Numbered from the stretch's first letter, positions 9,207 through 18,092 are shown. The stretch is 64,000 bases of DNA from Agrococcus casei LMG 22410 (GCF_900163565.1 NZ_FUHU01000046.1:1-64000); one strand, 5' to 3'. The notes: a model not told the origin generated them from the sequence alone. Numbers and translations are program-made.

Positions 9207-9829
9207 GCGCGCGCATCGAACGACTGGTCACGAGCGGCACGTTCTCGCTCGACGGCGGCACCTGGGATGTCGACAACAACGTCTGGATCGTCGGCGACGA
9301 CTCCGAAGTCATCGTCATCGACCCCGCCCACGACGCTGCGGCTGTGGCCAAGGCCGTCGACGGACGCGCCGTCAAGATGATTCTGCTCACACACGGTCAC
9401 GACGACCACGTGCGAGCAGCACGCGAGACGGCACGACTGCTCGATGCGCCCATCCGCCTGCATCCCGACGATCGGATGCTGTGGGATGCAGTGCATGAAG
9501 AGGCACCGGATGGGCAGATCGCCGACGGCGACGTGTTCGAGGTCGCCGGGGTCGAGTTGGAAGCTGTGCACACCCCCGGTCACTCACCCGGGTCGGTCAG
9601 CTTCGTCGCTCCGGCGCTGGATGCCGTGTTCACGGGCGACACGCTCTTCCAGGGCGGGCCGGGTGCCACTGGACGGTCGTACAGCGACTTTCCGACCATC
9701 GTCGAGTCGATTCGCACACGGCTGCTGACGCTGCCGGACGAGACCGTCGTGTATACCGGGCACGGTGACCCCACGCGTATCGGCGACGAGGCACCGCACC
9801 TGCAGGAGTGGATCGACCGCGGTCACTGA
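9203..9829 (+). CDS. Metallo-beta-lactamase hydrolase partner of MscR
   Basis: A 208-residue glyoxalase II-like hydrolase. The metal-binding signature THGHDDH is at about residues 65-71, followed by [17 protein letters not shown] and a C-terminal TGHGDPT. It starts at a GTG overlapping the mscR stop (GTGA), so the two are translationally coupled. By family and context it probably hydrolyses S-formylmycothiol or a related mycothiol thioester formed by MscR. The substrate is inferred. Confidence 0.85.
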   Translation: MSARIERLVTSGTFSLDGGTWDVDNNVWIVGDDSEVIVIDPAHDAAAVAKAVDGRAVKMILLTHGHDDHVRAARETARLLDAPIRLHPDDRMLWDAVHEEAPDGQIADGDVFEVAGVELEAVHTPGHSPGSVSFVAPALDAVFTGDTLFQGGPGATGRSYSDFPTIVESIRTRLLTLPDETVVYTGHGDPTRIGDEAPHLQEWIDRGH

Positions 9830-9898
9830 TGCGCGGTGGCGCTGGGCCTGGAAACTTCGTGCATCTGGGCCCGCGCATCCGCCTTGCCTGTGCTGAAT

Positions 9899-9965
9899 GT
9901 AGTCAATTCTCGGGTTGATGCCGCGGGGAGGCGTCGTTCGGGCACGTTTCGCGAGATTTGACTAC
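9899..9965. repeat. Long-loop inverted repeat
   Basis: GTAGTCAATTCTCG (9899-9912) and CGAGATTTGACTAC (9952-9965) are complementary at 13 of 14 positions, with a 39-base GC-rich centre. The repeat lies between the MscR partner gene and the aldo/keto reductase, whose ATG is 40 bases downstream. It may be an operator pair or a structured leader. No other copy was seen in the window. Confidence 0.5.
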
Positions 9966-10005
9966 TTTCGGGACACGCAGATGCCCCGGCGCGTACGGTG
10001 AGGGC

Positions 10006-10860
10006 ATGAGCCAGACCTCGAAGACCAGCAAGACACCGCAGATCACCCTCAACGACGGCAGCCGCATTCCCGCAATCGGCTTCGGCACCTACCCGATGGT
10101 CGGACAGGCCGGCTTCGACGGCACCGCCTCGGCCATCGCCAATGGCTATCGCCTCATCGACTCTGCCGTGAACTACGAGAATGAAGGCGCTGTCGGGGCG
10201 GCGATCCGCGCATCCGGAATCCGTGACGAGATCACCGTGCAGACCAAGCTCGCAGGCCGTCACCACGAGACCGAGCGTGCCGTACAGGCCGGCTGGGAGT
10301 CGCGCTACCGCCTCGGCCTCGACCAGATCGACGTCATGCTCATTCACTGGCCGAACCACAGCACGGGCAAGTACGTCGAAGCGTGGCGCGGGCTCGTCGA
10401 GCTGCAGCAGCAGGGTGTCGTGCGCACGATCGGCGTCAGCAACTTCGCTGAACAGCACCTGCGCGAGATCATTGCCGACAGCGGCGTGACCCCCGCGGTG
10501 AACCAGATCGAGCTGCACCCGAGGTTTCCGCAGCCCGAGATGCTCGAGGTGCATCGTGAGCTCGGCATCCAGACGCAGGCGTGGAGCCCGCTCGGCAAGC
10601 GCCAGGCTCCGTTCGACGAGTCAGCGGTGGTCGCGGCGGCCGAGGCGCACAGCGTGACGCCCGCCCAGGCGATCCTGCGGTGGCACGTGCAGCGCGGTGT
10701 GGTGCCGATGCCGAAGTCGGCCACACCGGAGCGCCAGGTGACGAACCTCGACGTGTTCGGGTTCGAGCTGACGGATGCCGAGGTGCAGTCGATCTCGCAG
10801 CTCGCGCAGGCAGATGGGCGGCTGTTCGGCGGTGACCCGCTGACTCACGAGGAGATGTGA
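10006..10860 (+). CDS. Aldo/keto reductase
   Basis: A 284-residue TIM-barrel NADPH-dependent aldo/keto reductase of the 2,5-diketo-D-gluconate reductase-like group. The catalytic tetrad is seen as Asp and Tyr in IDSAVNYENE, Lys in VQTKLAG and His in LIHWPNH. The cofactor-binding end has PMPKSATPERQ. A longer frame opens at 9958, but the ATG at 10006 gives the canonical N-terminus. It is a single gene that converges with the SDR gene; a short hairpin GTGCC/GGCAC (10890-10902) lies between them. The substrate is unknown. Confidence 0.9.
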   Translation: MSQTSKTSKTPQITLNDGSRIPAIGFGTYPMVGQAGFDGTASAIANGYRLIDSAVNYENEGAVGAAIRASGIRDEITVQTKLAGRHHETERAVQAGWESRYRLGLDQIDVMLIHWPNHSTGKYVEAWRGLVELQQQGVVRTIGVSNFAEQHLREIIADSGVTPAVNQIELHPRFPQPEMLEVHRELGIQTQAWSPLGKRQAPFDESAVVAAAEAHSVTPAQAILRWHVQRGVVPMPKSATPERQVTNLDVFGFELTDAEVQSISQLAQADGRLFGGDPLTHEEM

Positions 10861-10925
10861 GGGGGCGCGGGGTTTCGGGGTTTCGTGACGTGCCTTCGGC
10901 ACTCCTCAACCACCGGATAGGGTCG

Positions 10926-11669
10926 CTACTTCGCGGTGTAGCCGCCGTCGATCGGGATGTTGCCACCCGTGATGTAGGCGGCGCCAGGCGACGCGAAGTA
11001 CGAAACGGCGTGCGCCACGTCGGCAGGCTCGGCCACGCGGCCGAGCGGCACAGCCTCTGAGACCTCGCGCTCCTTGCCGGCCGGGTCGTCGAACGTCGCA
11101 AGCCACTCCGTGAACATCTCGGTGCGGGCCATGCCAGGTGCGACCGAGTTGACGCGGATGCGGTGCGGCGCCCATTCGACAGCGGCTGCGATCGTGAACG
11201 ACTTCAGGGCGCCCTTCGATGACGAGTACACGCTCATCTCAGGTACCCCGATCGAAGCCAGACGGCTCGTGACGTTGACGATCGAGCCGCCTTCGCCCTG
11301 CTTGATGAACTGGCGTGCTGCGGCCTGCGCCATGACAATAGGCGCAATCGCATTGGTCTCGAACGTTGCCCGAATGTCGGCGACGGGCGCCTCCTCGAGC
11401 TTTGCGTTGTAGTCGATTCCCGCGTTGTTGACCAGCACATCCAGCCGTCCGGTCGCAGACAGGGCCGCCTCGACGACCCTGTCTGCTGCACCGTCTTCAG
11501 TGAGATCAGCCTGTACAAACGTCGCCTTGTCTCCAATGGACTGGGCGACTGCCTCGCCGCGTTCGACGCTGCGGCCAGTGACGATCACGTCAAAGCCGTC
11601 ATCGACGAGGCGACGGGCGATGTCTACCCCGAGCCCACTGGTGGCTCCGGTGACGATTGCTGTAGGCAT
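10926..11669 (-). CDS. Short-chain dehydrogenase/reductase
   Basis: A 247-residue classical SDR. The nucleotide-binding TGATSGLG is near the N-terminus, NNAG near residue 88, and the Ser-Tyr-Lys triad in NVTSR and YSSSK, ending IDGGYTAK. Start ATG has AAGGAG upstream. It is the last gene of the minus-strand operon that begins at 16692, 27 bases after the MFS transporter, so it probably oxidises or reduces an intermediate of that pathway. The substrate cannot be told from sequence. Confidence 0.9.
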   Translation of the reverse strand: MPTAIVTGATSGLGVDIARRLVDDGFDVIVTGRSVERGEAVAQSIGDKATFVQADLTEDGAADRVVEAALSATGRLDVLVNNAGIDYNAKLEEAPVADIRATFETNAIAPIVMAQAAARQFIKQGEGGSIVNVTSRLASIGVPEMSVYSSSKGALKSFTIAAAVEWAPHRIRVNSVAPGMARTEMFTEWLATFDDPAGKEREVSEAVPLGRVAEPADVAHAVSYFASPGAAYITGGNIPIDGGYTAK

Positions 11670-11696
11670 GATGCTCCTTATTGTTGCTTTCAGCCG

Positions 11697-13115
11697 CTAG
11701 TTCGAGCGGTTGACCTTGCCGACGAGCTCCTCGCCGACTGCCAGGCGGTCCTGGTCATCGTCACCCGGCACGACATTGCCGCGCAGCGAGCGCCCGGCAG
11801 TCTCGTTGAAGGTGAGCACGGCGACAAGACCGATCGCGGCGGTGATCATCAGGTAGAAGCCCGGAACCGCGATGAATCCGGTGGCCTCGATCAACAGCTC
11901 GTTGAAGAAGCCAGCCGTTCCTCCGAGGAGGCTGGTCGCGATGTTGTAGCCGAGTGCGAATCCGGCGTAGCGGACCGACGTCGGGAACAGCGCCGGCAGG
12001 GTTGCCGAGATGTTCGCGAGCAGCATCACCAGGAAGACGCCGAAGATGGCGAGTCCGAGGATCTGCAGCGGGACGATGCCGCTGTCGAGCAGGTAGATCG
12101 CGGGCACCGAGCCGACCAGGAAGCCGATGCAGGCCGTGATCAGGATGGGGCGACGGCCGATGCGGTCCGAGAGGGCGCCGATCGGGATGATCACTGCCAT
12201 CATGACCAGCTGCACGCCGACGAGCATGAAGCCCGAGGTCGTCGGGTCCATGTCGAGCGACGAGTCGAGGTAGGTCGGCATGTAGGTCAGCACGAGGTAG
12301 AAGGCCGAGTTGATCAGGATGACCAGACCCATGATCTTCAGCAGCTGCTTGGGCTGCTGCTTGACGAGGTCGACGAGCACCTTCCAGGCCGAGGACTTCG
12401 CCTCGCCGCTTGCCTGAGCCTCTGTGAAGGTCTCGGACTCGGTGAGCTTCGTACGCATCCAGAGAGCGAACAGACCCAGAGGCAGTGTGATGAAGAACGG
12501 GATTCTCCAGCCCCAGTCGTTCATGAACTCGTCGCCGAGCGTGAGCTGCATGACGGTGACCAGGATGGCAGCGCCCGAGAAGCCCAGCAGGGTTCCGAAC
12601 TCGAGGAACGAGCCCCAGAAGCCACGACGGTTGTCAGGTGCGTGCTCAGCCATGTAGACGGCCGCGCCTGCGTACTCGCCACCGGCCGAGAAGCCCTGGA
12701 TGATGCGCAGCGTGAACAGCAGGATCGGCGACCACCAGCCGATGGTGTCGAATGTCGGCAGCAAGCCGATGCAGAAGGTCGACAGCGAGATCATGAGGAT
12801 CGTGAAGACCAGCACCTTCTGGCGGCCGATGCGGTCGCCGAGGGGGCCGAGGACTGCGCCGCCGATCGGGCGGACCAGGAACGACACGGCGAAGCCGAAC
12901 AGCACCCAGAGGGTGGAGTTCTCGGAGTCGCCGAAGATGTGCGAAGACAGATACCCGGTCAGGTAGCCGTAGATTCCGTAGTCGAACCACTCGATGGCGT
13001 TACCGGCCATCGCTCCCATGACCGAGCGCTTGACGTCTTTGCGCTCGCCCGGTGAGAGATCGATCTCTCTTGTGATCGGTGGTAGGTCTTTGCGACCTCT
13101 TGCTGTGGCGGACAT
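11697..13115 (-). CDS. MFS transporter, metabolite:H+ symporter type
   Basis: A 472-residue proton symporter of the MHS branch of the MFS, related to ProP, KgtP and ShiA. It has 12 predicted membrane segments. The diagnostic AGNAIEWFDYGIYGYL, loop motif GDRIGRQK (repeated as LSDRIGRRP) and GFSAGGEYAGAAVYMAEHAP are all visible. Start follows AGAAGGGAAACAC. Positioned after the deacylase gene in the DoeA-like operon, it most likely imports that operon's substrate, perhaps a compatible solute or other small zwitterion. Confidence 0.9.
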   Translation of the reverse strand: MSATARGRKDLPPITREIDLSPGERKDVKRSVMGAMAGNAIEWFDYGIYGYLTGYLSSHIFGDSENSTLWVLFGFAVSFLVRPIGGAVLGPLGDRIGRQKVLVFTILMISLSTFCIGLLPTFDTIGWWSPILLFTLRIIQGFSAGGEYAGAAVYMAEHAPDNRRGFWGSFLEFGTLLGFSGAAILVTVMQLTLGDEFMNDWGWRIPFFITLPLGLFALWMRTKLTESETFTEAQASGEAKSSAWKVLVDLVKQQPKQLLKIMGLVILINSAFYLVLTYMPTYLDSSLDMDPTTSGFMLVGVQLVMMAVIIPIGALSDRIGRRPILITACIGFLVGSVPAIYLLDSGIVPLQILGLAIFGVFLVMLLANISATLPALFPTSVRYAGFALGYNIATSLLGGTAGFFNELLIEATGFIAVPGFYLMITAAIGLVAVLTFNETAGRSLRGNVVPGDDDQDRLAVGEELVGKVNRSN

Positions 13116-13128
13116 GTGTTTCCCTTCT

Positions 13129-14313
13129 TTAGTTGGGTTTCAAGGCGCGCGTTTCCCATTGCGTCATTGCAATGCGGGCGTAGGCGCGGGCTGCGAGTTC
13201 GAGATCAGAGATGGAGACGTGCTCGTTGGGCTGGTGCGCTTGGTTTCGAATGTCTCCCGGGCCGAGGATGATGATCGGGCATGCGTGGTGCTGGTGAACG
13301 TAACCACCTTCGCACGCTGCGGTCCAGGCTTCAACTGGACTCGAGAACCCGTCAGCTTCGAGTGCTCCGACACACGCCTCAGTGAGCGGATGCGCGGCAT
13401 CGGTTTCGAAGCCCGGCATCTGCATGAGCAGCTCGACCTGTGTGTCACAGCCGTCGAGCGTGTGCTCGCGCGCGATGATCTCCTGAAGGTCGGCGAGGGC
13501 AGTGGCGCCGGTCTCGCCGGGCATGAGCCTGCGGTCGACCAGCAGCTCGCAGCGGTCAGGCACGATCGAGGTGCCGTGGCCGCCCTGGATCACGCCGACG
13601 CTCCACGACGCAGAGCCCAGCAGGCCGCGGCTGCCGGCGCGGAGGCGCTCGTGCTCGCCCGCGATCAGCAGCGCGATGCGGCTCGCGGCCGTGATCGCGT
13701 TGACGCCGTCTTCGGGCCTCCCGGCGTGGGCCGCCGAGCCAGTCACCGTGATCTTGAAGTTCGCGGCTCCGCGGCACGCGATCACCGTCGACATGTCGGT
13801 CGGCTCGGCGACGACGCAGGCGATATACGCGCGGCTCTCGTTCTCAAGCTCCGCGAGCATGCCGAGCGAGAGGTCTTCTTCGTCGACCGTCACGAGCAGC
13901 TCGAGCGGCAGCTCCGGGGCGGACGCGTTGACCGCAGCCATCGCCTGCAGCACAGCTGCGAGCCCGCCCTTCATGTCGACCGACCCGCGGCCATACAGCT
14001 TGCCGTCTACGACCCGGGGGCTGAACGGCTGCGTGACCGACCATCCGGTTCCGGCAGGCACGACGTCGGAGTGGCCGAGGAACAGCAGCCCCGGCTCATC
14101 GGGTCCGAACTTGATCGAGAGGTTCGGCCTGCCCGGGGCCACCTGGCGGCGCTTCGTGCGGCCGCCGAGCCTGGAGGCGATCATCTCGAGCACTTCAACC
14201 GTGCGGATTTCGGTGGTGCCTGGGTTCTCGCTGTTGGCGAGGATCAGCGAGGAGGCGTCGGCGACGATTGTCGCGCCGTCGATCAGCTCCAGTGCCTTCT
14301 CGATGTTGCTCAC
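13129..14313 (-). CDS. M20 family deacylase/peptidase (ArgE/DapE-like)
   Basis: A 394-residue zinc amidohydrolase of the M20 family (ArgE, DapE, CPG2). Metal ligands and catalytic acids appear in LFLGHSDVVPAG, GRGSVDMKGG and LLVTVDEEDLS, and a dimerisation domain follows with GSAAHAGRPEDGVNAI. An ATG at 14340 lies inside the upstream aminotransferase gene and has no ribosome site; the GTG at 14313 has AAGGAA six bases upstream and is preferred. It likely removes an acyl group from an amino acid produced by the preceding M24 enzyme. Confidence 0.88.
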   Translation of the reverse strand: MSNIEKALELIDGATIVADASSLILANSENPGTTEIRTVEVLEMIASRLGGRTKRRQVAPGRPNLSIKFGPDEPGLLFLGHSDVVPAGTGWSVTQPFSPRVVDGKLYGRGSVDMKGGLAAVLQAMAAVNASAPELPLELLVTVDEEDLSLGMLAELENESRAYIACVVAEPTDMSTVIACRGAANFKITVTGSAAHAGRPEDGVNAITAASRIALLIAGEHERLRAGSRGLLGSASWSVGVIQGGHGTSIVPDRCELLVDRRLMPGETGATALADLQEIIAREHTLDGCDTQVELLMQMPGFETDAAHPLTEACVGALEADGFSSPVEAWTAACEGGYVHQHHACPIIILGPGDIRNQAHQPNEHVSISDLELAARAYARIAMTQWETRALKPN

Positions 14314-14323
14314 GGATGATTCC

Positions 14324-15523
14324 TTATTGGGCAGTTGCATAGAGGGTACCCGCCAGACGGGCGACTCCCTCGTTGATTCGTGCAGGTTCGTTGGTTGCGA
14401 AGCAGAGTCGCAGCTGGTTTCTGAAGTCGCCGCGGCTCGAGAACGCGGGGCCGGGGATGTAGGCGACGCCGTCGCGGATCGCGTCCGGCATCAGCGCGGA
14501 GGAGTCGCGGGATGCGAGCTCGCCTTGCAGCGTCAGCCACAGGAAGAAGCCGCCCGAGGGGTTCGTTGCGACAGCATCGTCGCCGAACGTGCTGGCGAGG
14601 ACGTCGCGCATGCGGTCGCGGCGCTCGCGGTAGAGCGGCACGACGCGGTCCAGGTGCGACTGCAGATGACCCTCTGCGATGAAGTCGGCCACGAGGTGCT
14701 GCGTGGGCACGGGTGTGCAAGTGTCCATTGCCTGCTTGGCGGCGATGATCAGGGGCTTCAGCGACGGGTCGGCGTCGATCCAGCCGACGCGCAGGCCCGG
14801 TGCCAGCAGCTTCGAGAAGGTGCGCACCGAGAAGATGCGCTCGTTGCCCGGGTGGAGCTGATGGAACGTCGGCTCGGCCTCACCCTCGAACCGCAGGATT
14901 CCGTAGGGGTCGTCGTCAACGATGACAGCGTTCCACTCATCGGCCAGCTCGAGCAGCCGGCGACGGCGGTCGCCCGGCAGGGTGGTGCCGGTCGGGTTCT
15001 GGAAGTTGGGGATGCAGTAGATGACCTTGGGCTTCTGACCTGCGAACTTCACGAGATCGGGGAGTGCGTCGACGACCAGGCCCTGCGCATCCGTCGGCGC
15101 TTCGAGCACGCGTGCTCCGTACGAGAGCGCCGTGGCGATGCCGTTCGTGTAGGTCGGGCCCTCGACGATGACGAGGTCGCCCGGGTCGACGAAGAGCTTG
15201 AAGGCGATGTCGAGGCCCTGCATGGCGCCCGTCGTGACGATGACGCGGTCGTCATCGGTCGGTGCGCCGTGCTGCTGCGTGAGGTCGACGATCTGCTCGA
15301 TCAGCTTCGGCTCGCCCGCGGTCTCGCCGTAGTCGAACCGGCCCTGGGCGTAGCGGCCCGCGATTGCGTCGAGCTGCTCGACCGGAATCAGGTCTTCACC
15401 GGGGGCGCCCATGGCGAACTTCACGATGTCGTGCGTCTGCGAGGCCAGCAGCGAGGTCGACGAGTCGATGACGCTTCCGACGAACTGGTCGGTGCGGCGG
15501 GCGAATGGCAGGGTGTGCGTCAT
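14324..15523 (-). CDS. PLP-dependent aminotransferase, class I/II
   Basis: A 399-residue fold-type I aminotransferase of the 2-aminoadipate/MocR-related group. PLP-binding features are TTGAMQGLDIAF, the NPTG motif in PNFQNPTGTTLP, DDDPYGILRF and the Schiff-base lysine in VRTFSKLLAPGLRVGW. The C-terminal arginine is in NQLRLCF. It starts at the ATG overlapping the M24 gene stop (ATGA). Within the operon it would transaminate the amino acid released by the hydrolases. Confidence 0.9.
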   Translation of the reverse strand: MTHTLPFARRTDQFVGSVIDSSTSLLASQTHDIVKFAMGAPGEDLIPVEQLDAIAGRYAQGRFDYGETAGEPKLIEQIVDLTQQHGAPTDDDRVIVTTGAMQGLDIAFKLFVDPGDLVIVEGPTYTNGIATALSYGARVLEAPTDAQGLVVDALPDLVKFAGQKPKVIYCIPNFQNPTGTTLPGDRRRRLLELADEWNAVIVDDDPYGILRFEGEAEPTFHQLHPGNERIFSVRTFSKLLAPGLRVGWIDADPSLKPLIIAAKQAMDTCTPVPTQHLVADFIAEGHLQSHLDRVVPLYRERRDRMRDVLASTFGDDAVATNPSGGFFLWLTLQGELASRDSSALMPDAIRDGVAYIPGPAFSSRGDFRNQLRLCFATNEPARINEGVARLAGTLYATAQ

Positions 15524-16692
15524 GCGGATGTTCCTTTCACGATGAGCTGTCGGGGCGCGTCCGTGAGCGCTTCGACGCCGGTTTCGGTGACGGTGATCGA
15601 CTCTGAGATCTCGCAGCCCGTCTCGAGCCACATGCCGGCGATGATGTGGAAGCACATGCCGGGGGCGAGGACGGTGGTGTCGTCGCCGCGAATCGAGACG
15701 GTGTGCTCGCCCCAGTCGGGCGGGTAGCCGATGCCGATCGAGTAGCCGAGGCGCGACGCCTTCTCATAGCCGCGGGCGGTGATGTGCCGCTGCCAGAGCG
15801 CGTGGGCCTCGCGCACCTCCATGCCGGGCTTCATGCCCTCGAGCACGAGCCCGAGCCCTTCGGCCGTGACATCGGCGAGGGTCAGCAGCTCTTGGCTTGG
15901 GGGTGCGAGGGCGATCGTGCGGGCGAGGGGCGCGTGGTAGCGCTGGTGCACGCCGGTGAGCTCGAGCGAGACGGCCTCTGCCTTGAACTTCGCGTGGCTG
16001 AAGGTGAGGTGCGGGGTGTCGACCGCGGGCCCTGCCATCATGAGCGGCACGATCGCGGGGTAGTCGCCGTTGAACTCCTCAGTTCCGCGGGCCTGGGCCT
16101 CCTGGATGATCGCGGCGAGCTTCGCCTGCGACATGCCGACTTCGATGGCGTCGATCGCGGTGCTCATGACGCGGCTCGACACCTTGCCAGCTGCGCGCAT
16201 CAGCTCGATCTCAGCGGGCGACTTGATCAGGCGCACCCAGTTGACGAGCTCGTGCGACTCGACGAGCGTCCACTCGGGCATGGCCTTCTGCAGAGCCAGG
16301 TAGCCGCGGACCGGAAAGAAGTGCGCGTCGCCCTCGACACCGACCCGCGACTTCGCAGCGTGGCCTGCGTCGCGCAGCTGCTGGGCGATCCAGTCGAAGG
16401 GGTGGCGGTCGTGCTGCTGCACGAGCGACTCGGGGTAGCCGATGACGGTGCAGGTGCCGGGCTCTGCGGTGCGGTGCGCGCCGTCGGCGTCCATCGCGCG
16501 CATGAAGAGCACCGGCGTGCTGTCGTGGTCGACGAACATGGCCTGCGGAGTGTAGAACGACCAGGCGTTGTAGCCGGTCAGATAGTTCAAGTTGGCTGGG
16601 TCGACCACTAACAGGGCGTCAAGATCTGCCTCGCGCATTCGTGCACGCGTCTTCGAGAGACGATCCCTGTATTCCTGGGGGTCGATTGCCAT
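15520..16692 (-). CDS. M24 family hydrolase, ectoine hydrolase (DoeA)-like
   Basis: A 390-residue pita-bread-fold protein most like DoeA/EutD ectoine hydrolases and the creatinase side of M24. An N-terminal domain spans to about residue 160, then the catalytic domain carries LELTGVHQRYHAPLARTIAL, YSIGIGYPPDWGEHTVS and APGMCFHIIAGMW. The two metal-binding aspartates of true aminopeptidases are absent at the ELTG..RYH position, as in metal-independent creatinase-like enzymes. The start at 16692 follows AAGGAG. First gene of a five-gene catabolic operon divergent from a LysR regulator. Ring-opening of ectoine or a similar cyclic amidine is a plausible but unproven reaction. Confidence 0.8.
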   Translation of the reverse strand: MAIDPQEYRDRLSKTRARMREADLDALLVVDPANLNYLTGYNAWSFYTPQAMFVDHDSTPVLFMRAMDADGAHRTAEPGTCTVIGYPESLVQQHDRHPFDWIAQQLRDAGHAAKSRVGVEGDAHFFPVRGYLALQKAMPEWTLVESHELVNWVRLIKSPAEIELMRAAGKVSSRVMSTAIDAIEVGMSQAKLAAIIQEAQARGTEEFNGDYPAIVPLMMAGPAVDTPHLTFSHAKFKAEAVSLELTGVHQRYHAPLARTIALAPPSQELLTLADVTAEGLGLVLEGMKPGMEVREAHALWQRHITARGYEKASRLGYSIGIGYPPDWGEHTVSIRGDDTTVLAPGMCFHIIAGMWLETGCEISESITVTETGVEALTDAPRQLIVKGTSA

Positions 16693-16732
16693 ATATGCTC
16701 CTTCGCTTGTGGTCACTCTAGGCCAAATCGCG

Positions 16733-16780
16733 TTTAGCACAATTGCACGGTTATGGTCGGTTATCTTAAGCTGTGCTTAA
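16733..16780. promoter_or_regulatory. Divergent LysR operator region
   Basis: Between the M24 operon and lysR lies a perfect palindrome TTAAGC-TGT-GCTTAA (16766-16780), overlapping the lysR ribosome site AAAGGAGG (16779-16786). A related half-site in inverted orientation, TTTAGCACA (16733-16741), lies on the operon side. This arrangement fits an autorepressing LysR regulator that activates the divergent operon. Confidence 0.5.
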
Positions 16781-16791
16781 AGGAGGATCGG

Positions 16792-17673
16792 GTGCTCGAT
16801 GTCGCGCGACTGCAGCTGCTCGCAGAGCTGCGCCGGTACGGAACGATGGGCGCTGTGGCGCTCGCCATGAGCTACTCGACCTCGGCCGTCTCGCAGCAGC
16901 TGGGCAAGCTCGAGATCGAGGCCGGAGTGGCGCTGTTCGAGCGTGCCGGGAGAGGTCTGCGGCTCACTCCCGCAGGCGAGCGGCTCGCAGACGAGGCGGA
17001 TGCGGTGCTCGAGGCCCTGGAGCGGGCCGAGTCCGTGCTGGCGGTCACCCCGGACGACGCGGGCGAGGTGCGACTGGGGGTGGTTCCGACCCTGATGTGG
17101 ACTGCGGTGCCGCAGCTGCGCACGCTGCTGGCTGCCGAGCATCCGTCTGTAAGGCTGTCGGTGTCGACCTTCGAGCCTGAAGAGGGCGTCAGCCGGCTGC
17201 TTGCTCGTCGCCTCGACATCATGGTGACCGACGAGTACCGGGGGCTGCCCCGCAAGCGGCAGAGCGGACTGCGCCGCGAGCCGCTCATGCGCGACGCCGT
17301 GACCGCGACGCTGCCGCGCGGAGTGCCCGCCGACGTCGATCCGCGAGAGCTCGACTGGGTGTTCGAGGCGCAGGGGAGCGAGGCCGAGCGCTGGGCGCTG
17401 TCGATCTGCCGCGAGCAGGGCGTCGAGCCGAACGTGCGCTTCTACACGCCTGACCTCGCGCTGCAGCGGCACCTCGTGCTGTCGGGGCTGGCGGCCGCGT
17501 TTCTGCCGAGCGTGATGCGCAGCGACGGCGACGAGTATCTGCCGGTGCCCGGGTTTCCGAGCGACCTCGAGCGACAGCTGTATGCCGCGGTGCGCCCGGG
17601 GTCTGGCGAACGCGGGGCTGTGAGGGCAACGGTCACCGCGCTGCGGTCGACGCTCAATAGACTCTTTGCATGA
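16792..17673 (+). CDS. LysR family transcriptional regulator
   Basis: A 293-residue LysR-type regulator. The N-terminal HTH covers about residues 3-60 (YGTMGAVALAMSYSTSAVSQ, then LEIEAGVALFERAGRGLRLT), followed by a periplasmic-binding-like effector domain. An ATG at 16753 is in frame, but the GTG at 16792 is preceded by AAAGGAGG and gives the family's usual N-terminus. It is divergent from the DoeA-like operon, which it probably controls. Its stop overlaps the ATG of the next small membrane protein. Confidence 0.9.
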   Translation: MLDVARLQLLAELRRYGTMGAVALAMSYSTSAVSQQLGKLEIEAGVALFERAGRGLRLTPAGERLADEADAVLEALERAESVLAVTPDDAGEVRLGVVPTLMWTAVPQLRTLLAAEHPSVRLSVSTFEPEEGVSRLLARRLDIMVTDEYRGLPRKRQSGLRREPLMRDAVTATLPRGVPADVDPRELDWVFEAQGSEAERWALSICREQGVEPNVRFYTPDLALQRHLVLSGLAAAFLPSVMRSDGDEYLPVPGFPSDLERQLYAAVRPGSGERGAVRATVTALRSTLNRLFA

Positions 17674-17933
17674 GCACACCACGCAAGCGCAACCCGACCG
17701 CAGTCTTCGCCTTCTGGATCGGGCTGCTCGGCCTCGTGCTGATGCCGATCCCGCTCTTCGTCGGCCTGATTCTCGGGGGCGGACTCGCGTTCGTCGCACT
17801 CGTGCTCGCTGTGATCGGTCTGCTGAAGTCGCGTCACACCGCGGGCCGCGGCATCGGCTGGAGCGTCTGGGCGCTCGTGTTCGTGGCGCTGACGTATGGC
17901 GGCATCAGCGTCGGCGGCGGGGTGATCTGGTAG
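17670..17933 (+). CDS. Small membrane protein (DUF4190-like)
   Basis: An 87-residue protein with two to three hydrophobic segments: AVFAFWIGLLGLVLMPIPLF, a Gly-rich hairpin, LAFVALVLAVIGLL, then WSVWALVFVALTYGGIS. A basic loop KSRHTAGRGIG lies between the last two. This layout is that of DUF4190-type actinobacterial membrane proteins. It begins at the ATG overlapping the lysR stop. The function is unknown; palindrome A1 follows 24 bases after the stop. Confidence 0.75.
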   Translation: MSTPRKRNPTAVFAFWIGLLGLVLMPIPLFVGLILGGGLAFVALVLAVIGLLKSRHTAGRGIGWSVWALVFVALTYGGISVGGGVIW

Positions 17934-17957
17934 CCGACTTGCTGACCTGACTCCGGC

Positions 17958-18010
17958 AGTGTCGAAGAACTCTGGTGTTTGACAGTCAAACACCAGAGTT
18001 ATTCGACACT
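17958..18010. repeat. Palindrome A1 (terminator-like)
   Basis: First of three family A elements: AGTGTCGAAGAACTCTGG, centre TTTGACAGTCAAA, and the complement ending TCGACACT. The arms have a few mismatches. The A-tract and T-tract outside the stem make it a likely bidirectional terminator after the small membrane protein gene. Confidence 0.8.
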
Positions 18011-18092
18011 AATGGTTCTCCACAGGGCGAGACTCTCCACAGGCGGCAGGAAGTGCTGGCGAAGACGCGACCGGGTGCTGCAGAGTGCGCAC

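Noticed and set aside
13502-15727. 741-residue open frame on the plus strand
   Set aside because: It is antisense to the M20, aminotransferase and M24 genes, which have clear catalytic motifs; the frame is Ser/Arg-rich noise.
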